Shown one piece after another: positions 1 to 10,851 of a stretch of 64,000 bases of DNA. A program made the translations under genes and the position numbers. Source of the DNA: Nansenia antarctica (Eukaryota > Chordata > Actinopteri > Argentiniformes > Microstomatidae). The DNA lies in contig OZ022339.1 in NCBI GenBank assembly GCA_963989245.1, positions 21,790,063 through 21,854,062 on the forward strand, in the 5' to 3' direction. The notes under the pieces are model-generated. The model had not been told where the DNA came from and ran no database searches. It saw only the letters and a program-made list of their open reading frames with translations. Each line of letters begins with the position of its first letter. The stretch's first letter is position 1.

Positions 1-640
1 TTCAAGAGTTGCATCATTAGTGTTGGTGATCACTTTAGTGATCGAACTTAAAGTGGATTCCTAACAACAAGCTTAGATTGACTTGGAGACTATTCCAGGA
101 AGCAAATCTCAGTTCACAACAAGGACATCTATTAGCTTGACACATTTTAGGACCATACTAAAGGTGGGAGGATGAGGAATAGTAACTACGGTAATCGATT
201 TTTTTGTAAAATTCTTTAACATTGTCTTGGCAAGGCATTGATGTACGTTGTTGAAAGCAGAAACAGTAATGTTCCTAGGCGTTCCATGTTAGATGGGCAA
301 CATTGTAGCTGTACAAGTATTTCTAGACGTATTAAAGTGGTCAGTGTGGGAATAGAGCAGTCCTCCTGGTTGTAATCAGGTAGAATGGTGTGTTCCCTAC
401 ATCAGTGATGTAGCAGATCCAACCACAGGGTCTGCCTCCAGACTCACCAGCCAGGGATAGAGAGAGAGAGAGCCTGATGTGTTCTTATCAGAAGGGTTTG
501 AAAGAACACACTGTCACTGTATCTCCTGGGTTTGGCTTCAGTGGTGGGCTACTGCATTGTTCTCATGAGGTGACCTCACACCAGGCCACTGTACATCTGG
601 TGAACTTTAATGAGAGTGTTTGTGTGAGGAGACATACAGT
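1..640. other. no gene recognised
   Basis: AT-rich unique-looking sequence with a short GA run near 460. No splice-bounded exon, RNA gene or recognisable transposon end was seen. Confidence 0.4.
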
Positions 641-653
641 ATGTGTGGGCAGG

Positions 654-895
654 CTGTGGCTCAGGAGGTAGAGCCGGTGTCTAATGATCGGCAGGTCGTG
701 GTTTGAAACCCCCGCTAGCCACAAGCCCTCAAGGTGTCCTTGGGCAAGACGCTGAACTCCAAATTGCTCCCAATGAGTGGGAGCTTGCCGCCATTGGTGT
801 GTGAATGTGTGGGTGAATGGGTGAATGAGAGGCCGTTGTAAAGTGCTTTGGAATAAGGTGCTATATAAGTCAGTCCATTTACCATTTAGATATGT
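654..895 (+). repeat. tRNA-derived SINE (family A, full length)
   Basis: The head reads like a pol III tRNA promoter, with an A-box-like TGGCTCAGGAGGTAG and a B-box-like GGTTTGAAACC. A body follows (TGTCCTTGGGCAAGACGCTG, AATTGCTCCCAATGAG), and the tail GCTATATAAGTCAGTCCATT is shared with the copy at 57.99-58.20 kb. Part of the body recurs at 5.3 kb. These are dispersed non-autonomous retroposons, not functional tRNA genes. Confidence 0.85.
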
Positions 896-1139
896 TGCCA
901 AGCCAAAAACCCGTACCTGTGGTTCATTTCTAAGAAGGGACACCTAGTAAACAAAAGTTACATAGATTCATTACTTATTATTCCTGTCTTGCTGAAACAT
1001 TTAAAAAGGTTCTATGTCAGTAAATGTTTTTCTCTCTTCTTGTAATCATTGACATCTATACATTATGTACTGTATTTAATTGCAATAATAACTAACTGCT
1101 TACTTACTGTGTGTGCGTGTGTGTGTGTGCATCTGTCAC

Positions 1140-1342
1140 TGTCTATGTGAGAGTGTGTTTTTGAGTGTAATTGTGTATGTGAGAGTGTGTTTTTGAGTGT
1201 AATTGTGTATGTGAGAGTGTGTTTTTGAGTGAAAATTGTGTATGTGAGAGTGTGTTTTTGAGTGTAATTGTGTATGTGAGAGTGTGTTTTTGAGTGTAAT
1301 TGTGTATGTGAGAGTGTGTTTTTGAGTGTAATTGTGTATGTC
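1140..1342. repeat. 32-bp minisatellite, about 6 copies
   Basis: Tandem units of about 32 bp built around GTGAGAGTGTGTTTTTGAG. One unit carries a small variant (GTGAAAATTG). Open frames on the minus strand here are repeat artefacts. Confidence 0.85.
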
Positions 1343-1474
1343 ATTAGGTAATGTAGGTGCAGTAGGTACGTTTTGGCTGCTGTTATTGCTGCGTGGCCAC
1401 AGGTAGAGAGAAGCTGAAATCAAGGTGTAATGCAGGTACGATACGAGACGTACCTGGATGTCCCTCTCCCACAG

Positions 1475-1607
1475 ACTCCGACGTGAACATGAAGGAGCCG
1501 TCATCCAGCAGATCACTCATTTTTACACAGGCAGGTGCTCCGGACGACTCAAAAGCGAGAAAGAGAAAGTTCCTAAATGTTCCTCCAACAGCAGGCGAAG
1601 AGATCTG
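1475..1607 (+). other. candidate isolated exon, unknown gene
   Basis: A 133-nt stretch has a good pyrimidine tract and acceptor on the left (TCCCTCTCCCACAG) and a GTGACT donor on the right. It is open in the frame that reads SDVNMKEPSSSRSLIF and includes a basic KARKRK run. I do not recognise the family and found no partner exon. It may be a chance exon or a stray exon of the USP-like gene downstream. Confidence 0.25.
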
Positions 1608-1655
1608 GTGACTGCTTTATATTCCTGCTGCTTGTCTTTAGAGGATTTAGAGAGT

Positions 1656-1657
1656 GA

Positions 1658-1688
<31 letters not shown>

Positions 1689-1750
1689 GTCTATCTACAC
1701 ATGCTCCTATATATGGTTGAGAGAAACACACACACACACACACACACTCA
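1656..1750. repeat. (GA)n then (CA)n microsatellites
   Basis: GA run at about 1656-1690 and CA run at about 1724-1748, followed by a C-rich patch at 1877-1910. Confidence 0.9.
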
Positions 1751-1759
1751 CCCCCCATG

Positions 1760-2400
1760 CTACCCGTGGGACAGACCATTCCTGGGGGAGTTGTTGATGG
1801 GAGGGGATTTGAACTTTCAGAAACTACATGTTAACCTCTTGTGCACTTCCTACTCCTGAATGGTACAGGGCTGTCACCCCCCCCCTCCCCCCACCCCCTT
1901 CCCCCTATCCAGAGTTTACTGCAGGAGTAGAAGTTATGCAATCTGCCGTGTTGACCCACTAGACTGAGTTACGTTAGTTTGTCAGTATTAGTGGAAAGAC
2001 AAAAAGTGCTTTTCTTCATGGTTAGGATAGGATGGGGAGAGAACAGACACTTCTGTGGTAAACTCAAGGAGGGAGTGTTACTGTCAATGGCAAATATGAT
2101 TGGAGCAGCCATGCACAGTATTCCACCACATAATTGGTGTGGAGTGGGTGCCAGGGTACAGCTCTGTTTAAGCTTGATTGATTGTGCAGCAGATGTCTGT
2201 GCTACTGAACACTTCCTATGATGAACTATCCTTCTGTACTAGACAGAAATGGAACAAATATGACAGCGTTTTCAGATGTTCAAGATTTGTAGATGTTGAT
2301 ATACGGTGTACAGTGTAAAACAGCTCCATGTCTGATTGTTGGTGTTGGGAATGCGAGGAGCATGGATGCACTCTCATGTACACACAGACACGCACACAAG
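1760..2400. other. no gene recognised
   Basis: Unique-looking sequence. The short open frames lack splice context or recognisable motifs. Confidence 0.35.
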
Positions 2401-2407
2401 CATGCAC

Positions 2408-2409
2408 GT

Positions 2410-2460
<51 letters not shown>

Positions 2461-2462
2461 TA
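2408..2462. repeat. (CA)n microsatellite
   Basis: About 25 CA dinucleotides with occasional CG interruptions. Confidence 0.95.
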
Positions 2463-2877
2463 TTGCCTGGAAACAATAAGACCACAAAATACACTGTACA
2501 CGTGGCAACAGTGACCTACTATCTGACAGTTTTTTTGTGTGAAAGCATAGCTAATACTATACAAGCCTCTCCATTAGCATGGAGATCACAAGACACTAGG
2601 TGAAAAGTAAACAAATGATATATATATGATGTTATGAACGGACGAGAATCACATCACCCACACATCTGGGTCTGGTTACCATTTATGAGTTCAGAGAGAA
2701 TGAGACGAGAATGTTAATAAGTCTTCAGCGCTGTACAAAATACCCTTCTTCCTGACTGGAAGGAACACAAAGCAGATTGTTTAGAAACTCTATAGGCACT
2801 GACAGTGACCAACATATTGCAATATCTATTACTATTATTATTAGATAGCATGGCCAACTGCAAATATCCTTTTTAAA

Positions 2878-3050
2878 GTTATTTTTTGGGGCAGTCCCAC
2901 TCATGTTTTTTATTTTATTGTATAGATATAGTGAAGACAGACAGGAAAGTAAGGAGAGAGGGCATGGGCCAGATTAGAACCCATGCCGACACGGGCATAT
3001 GTGTGCACTGTAGACCACGGTGCTAGACCACTGGACCACCCCAGGGCCAA
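2878..3050 (-). repeat. tRNA-derived SINE (family C)
   Basis: On the minus strand the head reads as a tRNA-like segment (GGTCTAGCACCGTGGTCTAC followed by a GGGTTCTAATC B box). The body CATGCCCTCTCTCCTTACTT and the tail AGTGGGACTGC match a second copy on the plus strand at 35.61-35.79 kb. Two copies in opposite orientations at distant places show a dispersed family. Confidence 0.75.
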
Positions 3051-3317
3051 CTGCAAATATCTGCCATGCATGTAGAGAGTGTGCTACCTGCAAGCACCTG
3101 TTTCACCTGCACTGAGGATCTGTTGTATTATTTCTGGAGTAACTACAGCATTGTCTTTTTAGTTCAGTTCCACAGCCTTTCAGGTGGGTCTCTGTGGTAG
3201 TTGGTTAATAATGGATGATGTGATTGGACTAAACTTCTTGCAATGAACCATAGAGCTTATTGAACCAGAGAGCTTATTGTTGCATTTCTTTGACAGAAGC
3301 GATTGATTACAGTCCAT

Positions 3318-4230
3318 ATCATTACCATATAATGTTAGGGCATTACCATATGATGTTAGGGCATTACCATATGATGATAGGGCATTACCATATGATGATA
3401 GGGCATTACCATATGATGATAGGGCATTACCATATGATGTTAGGGCATTACCATATGATGTTAGTGCATTACCATATGATGTTAGGGCATTACCATATGA
3501 TGTTAGTGCATTACCATATGATGATAGGGCATTACCATATGATGTTAGTGCATTACCATATGATGTTAGGGCATTACCATATGATGTTAGGGCATTACCA
3601 TATGATGATAGGGCATTACCATATGATGATAGGGCATTACCATATAATGTTAGGGCATTACCATATGATGATAGGGCATTACCATATGATGATAGGGCAT
3701 TACCATATGATGTTAGTGCATTACCATATGATGATAGGGCATTACCATATGATGTTAGTGCATTACCATATGATGTTAGGGCATTACCATATGATGTTAG
3801 GGCATTACCATATGATGATAGGGCATTACCATATGATGATAGGGCATTACCATATAATGTTAGGGCATTACCATATGATGTTAGGGCATTACCATATGAT
3901 GATAGGGCATTACCATATGATGATAGGGCATTACCATATAATGTTAGGGCATTACCATATGATGATAGGGCATTACCATATGATGATAGGGCATTACCAT
4001 ATGATGTTAGGGCATTACCATATGATGTTAGGGCATTACCATATGATGATAGGGCATTACCATATGATGATAGGGCATTACCATATGATGTTAGGGCATT
4101 ACCATATGATGATAGGGCATTACCATAGGATGTTAGTGCATTACCATATGATGATAGGGCATTACCATATGATGTTAGGGCATTACCATATGATGATAGG
4201 GCATTACCATATGATGTTAGGGCATTACCG
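3318..4230. repeat. 21-bp minisatellite, about 43 copies
   Basis: Perfectly phased 21-bp units of the form GCATTACCATATGATGTTAG. Variants differ at a few sites: GATGTTAG or GATGATAG, AGGGC or AGTGC, and ATATAATG or ATATGATG. Because 21 is a multiple of three, frames on both strands stay open for more than 340 codons. These are repeat artefacts, not proteins. Confidence 0.97.
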
Positions 4231-4820
4231 GCCTCTCTATCTGCTGAATCATCACACTGGTTCATCGTACTGGTGGACAGCTAGTTGTACTTAGTCCAAA
4301 CCAGAGTTCTCCAGAGCCAGGCCCAGTCCAGTTCAATGTCATACGTTGAAACCCTCTCTGGAGACGGCTGTCTCTTAGCAGAGCTGGTGCTCCCGTCTGT
4401 AAACACAGGAGGTTAATGACTGACTCTCAGGGAGGTTTTTTCCAACACTGACAAGATCGCTCTGGTTGTGTTGTAAGATAACCACTATCAGATGTTTGAC
4501 GATGCGTCAACATGGAACATATACTGTATATAAATAATATGTTATAAAAAAGTCTATTTTGGCTTTATGTTAAAGATGGACATTACTTATAACTGGATAA
4601 ATGACGATATATTCAAAAGTATTTACAGTATCATTAGGGTATAACACATCCCTGTCTATCTATGTTGGGCTGAGACAAACATGTATGTTCTATTCTCAGT
4701 GCAGGGAGGTCATTCAGTGGTGGTGGGTTTGTGAAATCCCCCCGGTGTGACCGGGTGCAACAGCGGATAAAGACGAGTCAAAGTTCACAAATACTCTTGA
4801 TCTTTTACTTGTTGAGAGCC
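4231..4820. other. no gene recognised
   Basis: Unique-looking sequence between the minisatellite and the GT tract. Nothing supportable was seen. Confidence 0.35.
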
Positions 4821-4828
4821 ATGGGGCC

Positions 4829-4875
4829 CTGTGTGTGTGTGTGTGTGGTGTGTGGTGTGTGGTGTGTGGTGTGTG

Positions 4876-4926
<51 letters not shown>

Positions 4927-4935
4927 TGTGTGTGT

Positions 4936-4993
<58 letters not shown>

Positions 4994-5035
4994 GCGTGTG
5001 TGTGTGTGCACGTGCGTGTATGAGTGTGTGTGCAA
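4829..5035. repeat. (GT)n compound microsatellite
   Basis: About 200 bp of GT with GTGTGG interruptions at the left end and GTGC or GCGT interruptions at the right end. Confidence 0.95.
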
Positions 5036-5054
5036 GTGCTTGCGTATGAGTAGT

Positions 5055-5240
5055 GTTGGCCTAGTGGATAGTGAGATGACTGGTGATCAGAAGGTCATGA
5101 GTTCAGATCTCACCTGGGAACATCACCCCACTAGTGTGCCCTTGAGAAAGAGGCACTTAGTCCTAAGTTACTCCAGGGAGACTGTCGCTGTAATTGTAAG
5201 TTGTTTTGGATAAAAGCATCTGCTAAATGGTCAAATGTGA
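5055..5240 (+). repeat. tRNA-derived SINE (family B)
   Basis: tRNA-like head (GGCCTAGTGGATAGTGAG and B box GAGTTCAGATCTC). Body AGTGTGCCCTTGAGAAAGAG and tail GGATAAAAGCATCTGCTAAA. It is homologous to the copy at 53.58-53.77 kb. The tail also matches the 3' end of the LINE remnant near 47.74 kb. Confidence 0.85.
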
Positions 5241-5305
5241 AAATATGTTTGATTGTGCTCGAAAAAAACTAAAAGGCTATAAGAAAGAGCCGTGGCTGTT
5301 GAGTG

Positions 5306-5375
5306 ACCACAAATTGCTCCCAATGAGTGGCTTGCACCTTGCATGGTAGCTTGCCGGCATTGGTGTGTGAATGGA
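5306..5375 (+). repeat. SINE family A fragment
   Basis: Short internal piece (AATTGCTCCCAATGAG ... TTGGTGTGTGAATGG) matching the bodies of the SINEs at 0.65 and 58 kb. Confidence 0.7.
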
Positions 5376-6430
5376 ACACAGGTTAGACTGTGAATGGTGG
5401 CGACGCATCCCTTGACCTTTGAAAAGAGAGGGGGTGTGAGTGACAGGGAGTACTCTGAAGTGTGTAACGTTATACAGTGACATGGAGAATCCCCTGTGTG
5501 TTCTCACTCTCTTGCCTCATTCCAAATCAACCTTGGCCTCAACCGACAGGCACTTTGTGTAGAACTGAAATAATCGGATTGGCATAAGTCATATACAGTA
5601 GTTCTACCTCCACCCTGCTGTCTGACCCGCCAGGTGGAATGATCCAAAGGGGGTAGGGGCTAGGGTCCATTTGGGATTGGGCAAAAGTCTATCAGACTCA
5701 AACTTGACTGAACAAGTGGAAGGAAGGGCTCTGATTCATGTAAATGTAAAGAGGTTGTTAACACCTGTTCTGTCTCCAGGGTCAAGGCCAGGCAGCCGAG
5801 GTAGCCGTGGTTACAGCACAGCCCCAGTGTGTGTTTACTTGGTTGGGAACCAGTCCCATCCAGCAGCAGGAAGATCTAGTTGGATCCTGGTTGTCCCTCA
5901 GTTCTGACCTTATTATCACAAGGTCAGGGAGAGGCCTACAAGGGAAATTCTAAGTATTACCTGTGAGATACTACACATTTATAATCACTGTATACTCATT
6001 ATTAAGGCTTTTGTTTACTATTGCCTTCTGTTGACGAACAGTTCTCTCAAATACACGATTCAGGATGGGTGTGACGATGATAAGATTAAGTTTGATACAT
6101 AACCTATAAACATTGCAAAGTAAGTTCAAGTTTTGTGCAAGTGCTGTATCTTCAATTGGTATTTTTTAACAACTGCACATTAACAGTGATATGACATGTC
6201 TGTGATTAAGCTGAAGCAGCTCTCGCAATCAGGGAATTGGCTCACTTCCTTTTCCTCTCCTTTTACCTGGCTCTCTGATAAGCTGGGATCACGAGGAGGA
6301 GTGTGGAGCCTGGACCAATAGCTGTTAGGGAGTGTAGCTAACAGTAGGTGGGGTATGAATATCTGATCCTCATTGGCTGAAGGCTACAAACACTCCCCTT
6401 TCCCGTCACAGATGCATACTGTAGTGGTCC
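5376..6430. other. no gene recognised
   Basis: About 1 kb of unique-looking sequence. No exon or repeat family was identified. Confidence 0.35.
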
Positions 6431-6432
6431 AG

Positions 6433-6435
<3 letters not shown>

Positions 6436-6485
<50 letters not shown>

Positions 6486-6525
6486 TGTGTGTTTGTGTGT
6501 GTGTGTGTTTGTGTGTGTTTGTGGA
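6436..6525. repeat. (GT)n microsatellite
   Basis: GT tract with GTTT interruptions toward its right end. Confidence 0.95.
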
Positions 6526-6730
6526 ATGCAGTGCGAAAAAACACAAAAGCAGATCCTCAAGAGAGTGTGAGTGATGATGAAGTCAACATGCCTGGAGAGA
6601 GTGCAGACAGAGCCTCTCTATTTCCTCTCTCACTTCCCTGAATGAAAAACACCAGGAACAGCCACGCTGGTGAGCTGCAGAGAGGTGGTAAGGGAGAAGT
6701 CCAAGATGTTTGTTAGGCCTTCAAAGGTCT

Positions 6731-6985
6731 TACACACACACACACCCACCCACACACACCCACACATGCATGCACGCGCACACAAGCACGCGCACACAAG
6801 CACACACACACACACACACGCACACACACATACACACACACACACACACACACAGATATGACTGTCTCTATCCTGCATCAGCGATGCCGCCGGACGGAAC
6901 GCAGCAGCTCTCTGGTGGGAGGGGTGTCACCTGAGCACATCTCTGACGCACACACACACACACACGTGCACACACACAAACACAC
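6731..6985. repeat. (CA)n microsatellites
   Basis: CA tracts at about 6731-6855 and 6950-6985, separated by about 95 bp of non-repetitive sequence. Confidence 0.95.
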
Positions 6986-8000
6986 ACTATCCTGGCACAT
7001 CTCTGACTCTCAGCACATTCCTCTCTGTTTAGTGTATCGCAACTGGACAATAGGTATGTCCTCCTCCCCTCCCCTTGTTTGAAGGAAACATGAAGGAAAG
7101 CCATTATGAGACAAAGGAGTTTCAGTCTGTTGAGATGCACCCAAGTCTTGACATTCACCTCCAATTCCCCCCTGAACCTGAAAACACCAACCTGTACATC
7201 ATATGGATTATGTGTTTTATCTGTGTTTATCAATGAATCTGTAGGATATTTACTTTGGTTGAAATAGATAATCTATTATAGATTACGAGTAAAGCTTCTG
7301 AGTTATAGACTATTTATTCAATCAAAGTTACATACAGGTTACAGCATTCCTCTCTGATGTAAATAGAGAGCTCTGGTCAATGGTTGCAGGGTGGAAAGAG
7401 CTTTTCTTCAGCTCACATATTTTATACCTCCAATGATAATACAAGTCTATGACAAGGCATCTATACAGTCCTATCACATTACTTAGAGATAGTCAAGGTG
7501 TGACCTAATTCAGGTCAAAGGGCAGGGGGCAGGTCACAGGAAGCCATTTTGACCATGTGCCAGGACAATGAAATGGGCCAACTGTCTTCTAGGACAAAGG
7601 AATGCTAATTCATAAAACCCCCCTTGTTAGTAGAATCTTTACAGAACCTTACAGGTCTATGAATGTGTGTGCAATAAGACAGATGTCTACACTGGTTCTA
7701 TACACAGGTCTATGTGTGTGTGTGTGAAAATATACCACAAATCCATACAACAATATCACTGTTGCTAGGTTGTTAGTATCCCTGAAGAGTGACATCTTAT
7801 GCTGTCTTTATCATAATAACCTGTGCATGGTTTTGAATGCCGATTGCTGTTCATGACAGGCCAATGTACTGTCAACTACTACAATATGACTTTGTTTGAT
7901 GAAAGAGTTTGAATTTGCTGATCGACTGGTAATGTTGTCAATCTATCCCTGTTTTGACTGAAGGCATTGCTGTCTTTAAGTCTGAGTTGCCATCATGTGT
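6986..8000. other. no gene recognised
   Basis: Unique-looking sequence. No conserved motif or splice-supported exon was found. Confidence 0.35.
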
Positions 8001-8001
8001 G

Positions 8002-8125
<124 letters not shown>

Positions 8126-8921
8126 CCACCTGAGTTTAGGGGACATGTGAATGTACTGTAATCTAATCTAAAGGTTATTCCACTATAGCACACTTCCAGC
8201 TAGAGGTATTACTCTGTCTGTTTCCTTCAAATAGGTCATTATTATACTGCTTCTGAGTAGAGAGACATATCAGAAAGGTCTTCCCTATGCACACAACCTG
8301 TCATTTGGTTTATGTGGATAGAAACATATCACACACCAGCAGCGGAGAAACCAACTGAACTGAGGTGCATGGTGTTCTATAACCTAATATTCCACCTGTT
8401 ACCATGTCGTATGGACTGTGATTGAAACAACAAACGAGAGGTTGTTTGTTTTTTCAAATGGCCTCCTGCCAGACAGGACTAGCCTGACCTGCTCATTCAG
8501 TTCAAAGTTTACTCAAGATGGCGGGGGAACTATAGTGAGGAGGGTTAGTGGGCCACGACAAGAGAAGTGACTTCCTTGGACCAGTGATCGAACATTTTTG
8601 TTCATAGAGAAAATCAATATTGTAAATACAGAATACAGTACCTAGAGCATTTGATTTAGCTGTTTTGGTAGTCTGTCCAGTGTGCCTAGCTCACTTGCTC
8701 CCCTCCACCAGCCATAGTTTTGGCTATAGCTTGCTGTTCATTATTTTTATTATAAATCGTAGGTAGCTAGCTATAACCCCTCTATATTATACATATACTA
8801 TATATACTATGCAGGCTATATACTGATTAACAGTTCATCACATTGGAAAATCTATGCATGTATGCCTATTTAACAGATTTATTCATATAAGCAAATGTAA
8901 TGCTCACATCTAGGAATCGAT

Positions 8922-9146
8922 ATGGTAAGTCAAATGAAGAACTACAAATCCCTGGAAGCACATAAGTTCTTCACCAGTGGCTGGGTGGATGTGGTACTGC
9001 ACCACAAACCCTCTGCTGTCATTACAGTTTTCCAGACCCAGGTCAAGCCATCGTGGAGGGTCACTGATAAATCCCACAGCACTTGGGTTGCTGCTAACAG
9101 GACTGGAGAGGTTAAAGCAGCTCACTGTGATTGCATGGCAGGCTAA
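8922..9146 (+). pseudogene. SWIM-type zinc-finger protein fragment
   Basis: A 74-codon frame reads NYKSLEAHKFFTSGWVDVV and ends with a GEVKAAHCDCMAG motif. The last part resembles the first half of a SWIM zinc finger (CxC), in the arrangement found in fish proteins that pair SWIM with YqaJ-type nuclease domains. The expected downstream CxH half and any nuclease domain are absent because the frame stops right after the CxC. I read it as a broken remnant, probably carried by a mobile element. The family assignment is recognition of the motif only. Confidence 0.5.
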
Positions 9147-9483
9147 GCTGGCCACATAACATTAACTGTATTAATCACAATGCCACATATCATATTGTAA
9201 TTGTAATTGTATTCTATTTTATTCTAGACTGGGAGAAAGTTGTTCCCATATCAGGGAAGGCCACTGTTGTTGTAGTTGGGGGGTCGTGCACCCCCTGGGA
9301 GGACCGTATAGGATGTTCTGAGCCGCCAAGTGGGGCAGGGGCAGCAGTCTGTTGAGGGAGACAGAGGGAACCAACAGGGCCCAGACCCACCTGGCTACAG
9401 AGCACTCACATCAACGGTAGTTTCTATGTCCTGTGTCAGTGCGTCTGTGGGGGAAGGTCTCGGTACGTGCGATGTGCCGCCTA

Positions 9484-9600
9484 TACATAAATGAATGAAT
9501 GAATGAATGAATGAATGAATGAATGAATGAATGGTCTTTATTTTTTGTCATTGCTACAGTACAGGTACCAAACAACGAAATTGTTGGTACCTCCCTTTTT
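9484..9600 (-). repeat. LINE family B 3'-end fragment with (ATTC)n tail
   Basis: On the minus strand: a short 3' UTR piece (AATTTCGTTGTTTGGTACC, CAATGACA...AATAAAGACC) followed by about 10 ATTC repeats. It matches the 3' ends at 18.56, 47.44 and 58.9 kb. It abuts the tail of the LINE at 9.6-10.4 kb. Confidence 0.75.
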
Positions 9601-10390
9601 TTTGATTGATTGAAAACCTTTATTGTCCCCAATGGGGAAATTTTGTTGTCAAACAGCTTAGTTAGGGCAGACAGAAAACATTCAATAAAATACATAAAAC
9701 AGTGCAGGCTCAATAAGTAAAGTTCCAAGTTCCAAAGTTCCAGCTCCGGGTCTCCCCCACCCTGCAGGGCCTGGTTGTAGAGTCGGAGTGCAGCTGGAAC
9801 AAAGGACTGTCCAAATCTTTTTGTACTTTGACGGGGGAGAACAAATCTGTGGCTGAACTTGCTCCTCATCCCCGCCAGCTCGCAGTACATCGGGTGGGAG
9901 GGATTGGCCAGCATGGCCGCCAGTTTTTTCCCCATCCTCTGTTCTGCCACCACCTCTAGGCTGTCCAGCCCGGTCCCCACCACAGAGCTGGCCTTCTTCA
10001 CCAGTTTGTTTAGCTTCGCAGCATCCCTGGCACAGATGTTTCCACCCCAGCAGGCCACGGCGAAGAACAGAACGCTGGCAACCACCGACTGATAAAACAT
10101 TCGCAGCAGCTTGTTGCAGACACCGAAAGACCTCAGCCTTCTCAGGAAAAACAGTCTGCTCTGCCCTTTCCTGAGAAGAGCCTCGGTGTTGTCAGTCCAG
10201 TCCAGTTTGTTATTAATTTGTACTCCCAGGTACCTGTAGGAGTCCACCCTCTCGACTTCCACCCCCTTGATGGTGATGGGGGCTGGGGTCCTTCTCTTCC
10301 TCCTAAAATCCACCACCAACTCCTTTGTTTTGCTGGTGTTAAGCAAAAGGTAGTTGGTGTCGCACCACTGCACAAAACTCTCCACCAGGG
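9600..10390 (-). mobile_element. non-LTR retrotransposon C-terminal fragment (CR1/Rex1-like)
   Basis: The minus-strand frame encodes the end of a reverse-transcriptase polyprotein after the catalytic motifs: LLLNTSKTKELVVDFRRK, YRYLGVQINNKLDW, LRMFYQSVVASVLFFAVACW, then the LPSHPMY...RFVLPRQSTKRFGQSF C-terminus. The 3' UTR ends in GGGGACAATAAAGG and (TCAA)n-like repeats near 9605. The YxDD core is missing, so it is 5'-truncated and dead. The clade name is an inference from overall pattern. Confidence 0.8.
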
Positions 10391-10700
10391 CCCTGTAGTG
10401 GGGAGACAGGTTAAATCCCCTAGTGGGGAGACAGGTTAAATCCCCTAGTGGGGAGACAGGTTAAATACCCTAGTGGGGAGACAGGTTAAATCCCCTAGTG
10501 GGGAGACAGGTTAAATCCCCTAGTGGGTAGACAGGTTAAATACCCTAGTGGGGAGACAGGTTAAATCCCCTAGTGGGGAGACAGGTTAAATCCCCTAGTG
10601 GGGAGACAGGTTAAATCCCCTAGTGGGGAGACAGGTTAAATACCCTAGTGGGGAGACAGGTTAAATCCCCTAGTGGGGAGACAGGTTAAATCCCCTAGCT
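10390..10700. repeat. 25-bp minisatellite inside LINE sequence, about 12 copies
   Basis: Units of 25 bp containing TAGTGGGGAGACAGGTTAAA. Variants differ as CCCC or ACCC, and one unit has GTGGGTAG. The unit continues the LINE coding sequence on its left side (minus frame ...LSPHYRALVESFVQW), so the array seems to have grown from LINE sequence. Confidence 0.9.
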
Positions 10701-10845
10701 TCCTCAGCAGGTGGAGGCGCTGCTGGGCCTTTTTGTAGACTGAGTCAGTGTGCTGGGAGAAGGACAGAGAGATGTCAATCTCTGTCCCCAGGTACTTAAA
10801 GGACTGTACCTGCTCAACCAGCTGGCCGTTGATGCTGAGGCCTTA
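10700..10845 (-). mobile_element. LINE fragment (second family, C-terminal part)
   Basis: The minus-strand translation gives GQLVEQVQSFKYLGTEID and YKKAQQRLHLLRKL, typical of the region just after the reverse-transcriptase core in fish non-LTR elements. It differs from the LINE at 9.6-10.39 kb, so the minisatellite separates two different element pieces or a chimera. Confidence 0.65.
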
Positions 10846-10851
10846 GCCTTA

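Noticed and set aside
654..730. tRNA gene candidate (also heads at 5.06, 35.6, 53.6 and 59.9 kb)
   Set aside because: Each is fused to a SINE body and tail and is repeated. The box sequences are diverged and no complete tRNA fold was evident.
1136..1516. His/Thr-rich frames over simple repeats (and similar Cys/Val frames at 2.4, 4.8, 6.4, 8.0, 34.6, 47.5 and 62 kb)
   Set aside because: CA/GT microsatellite artefacts.
3180..4294. Open frames of 344 and 361 codons on both strands
   Set aside because: They are produced by the 21-bp minisatellite, whose length is a multiple of three. They have no start context or protein family.
10390..10700. Direct repeats resembling a CRISPR array
   Set aside because: Units are contiguous without spacers, in a vertebrate genome, and derive from LINE sequence.
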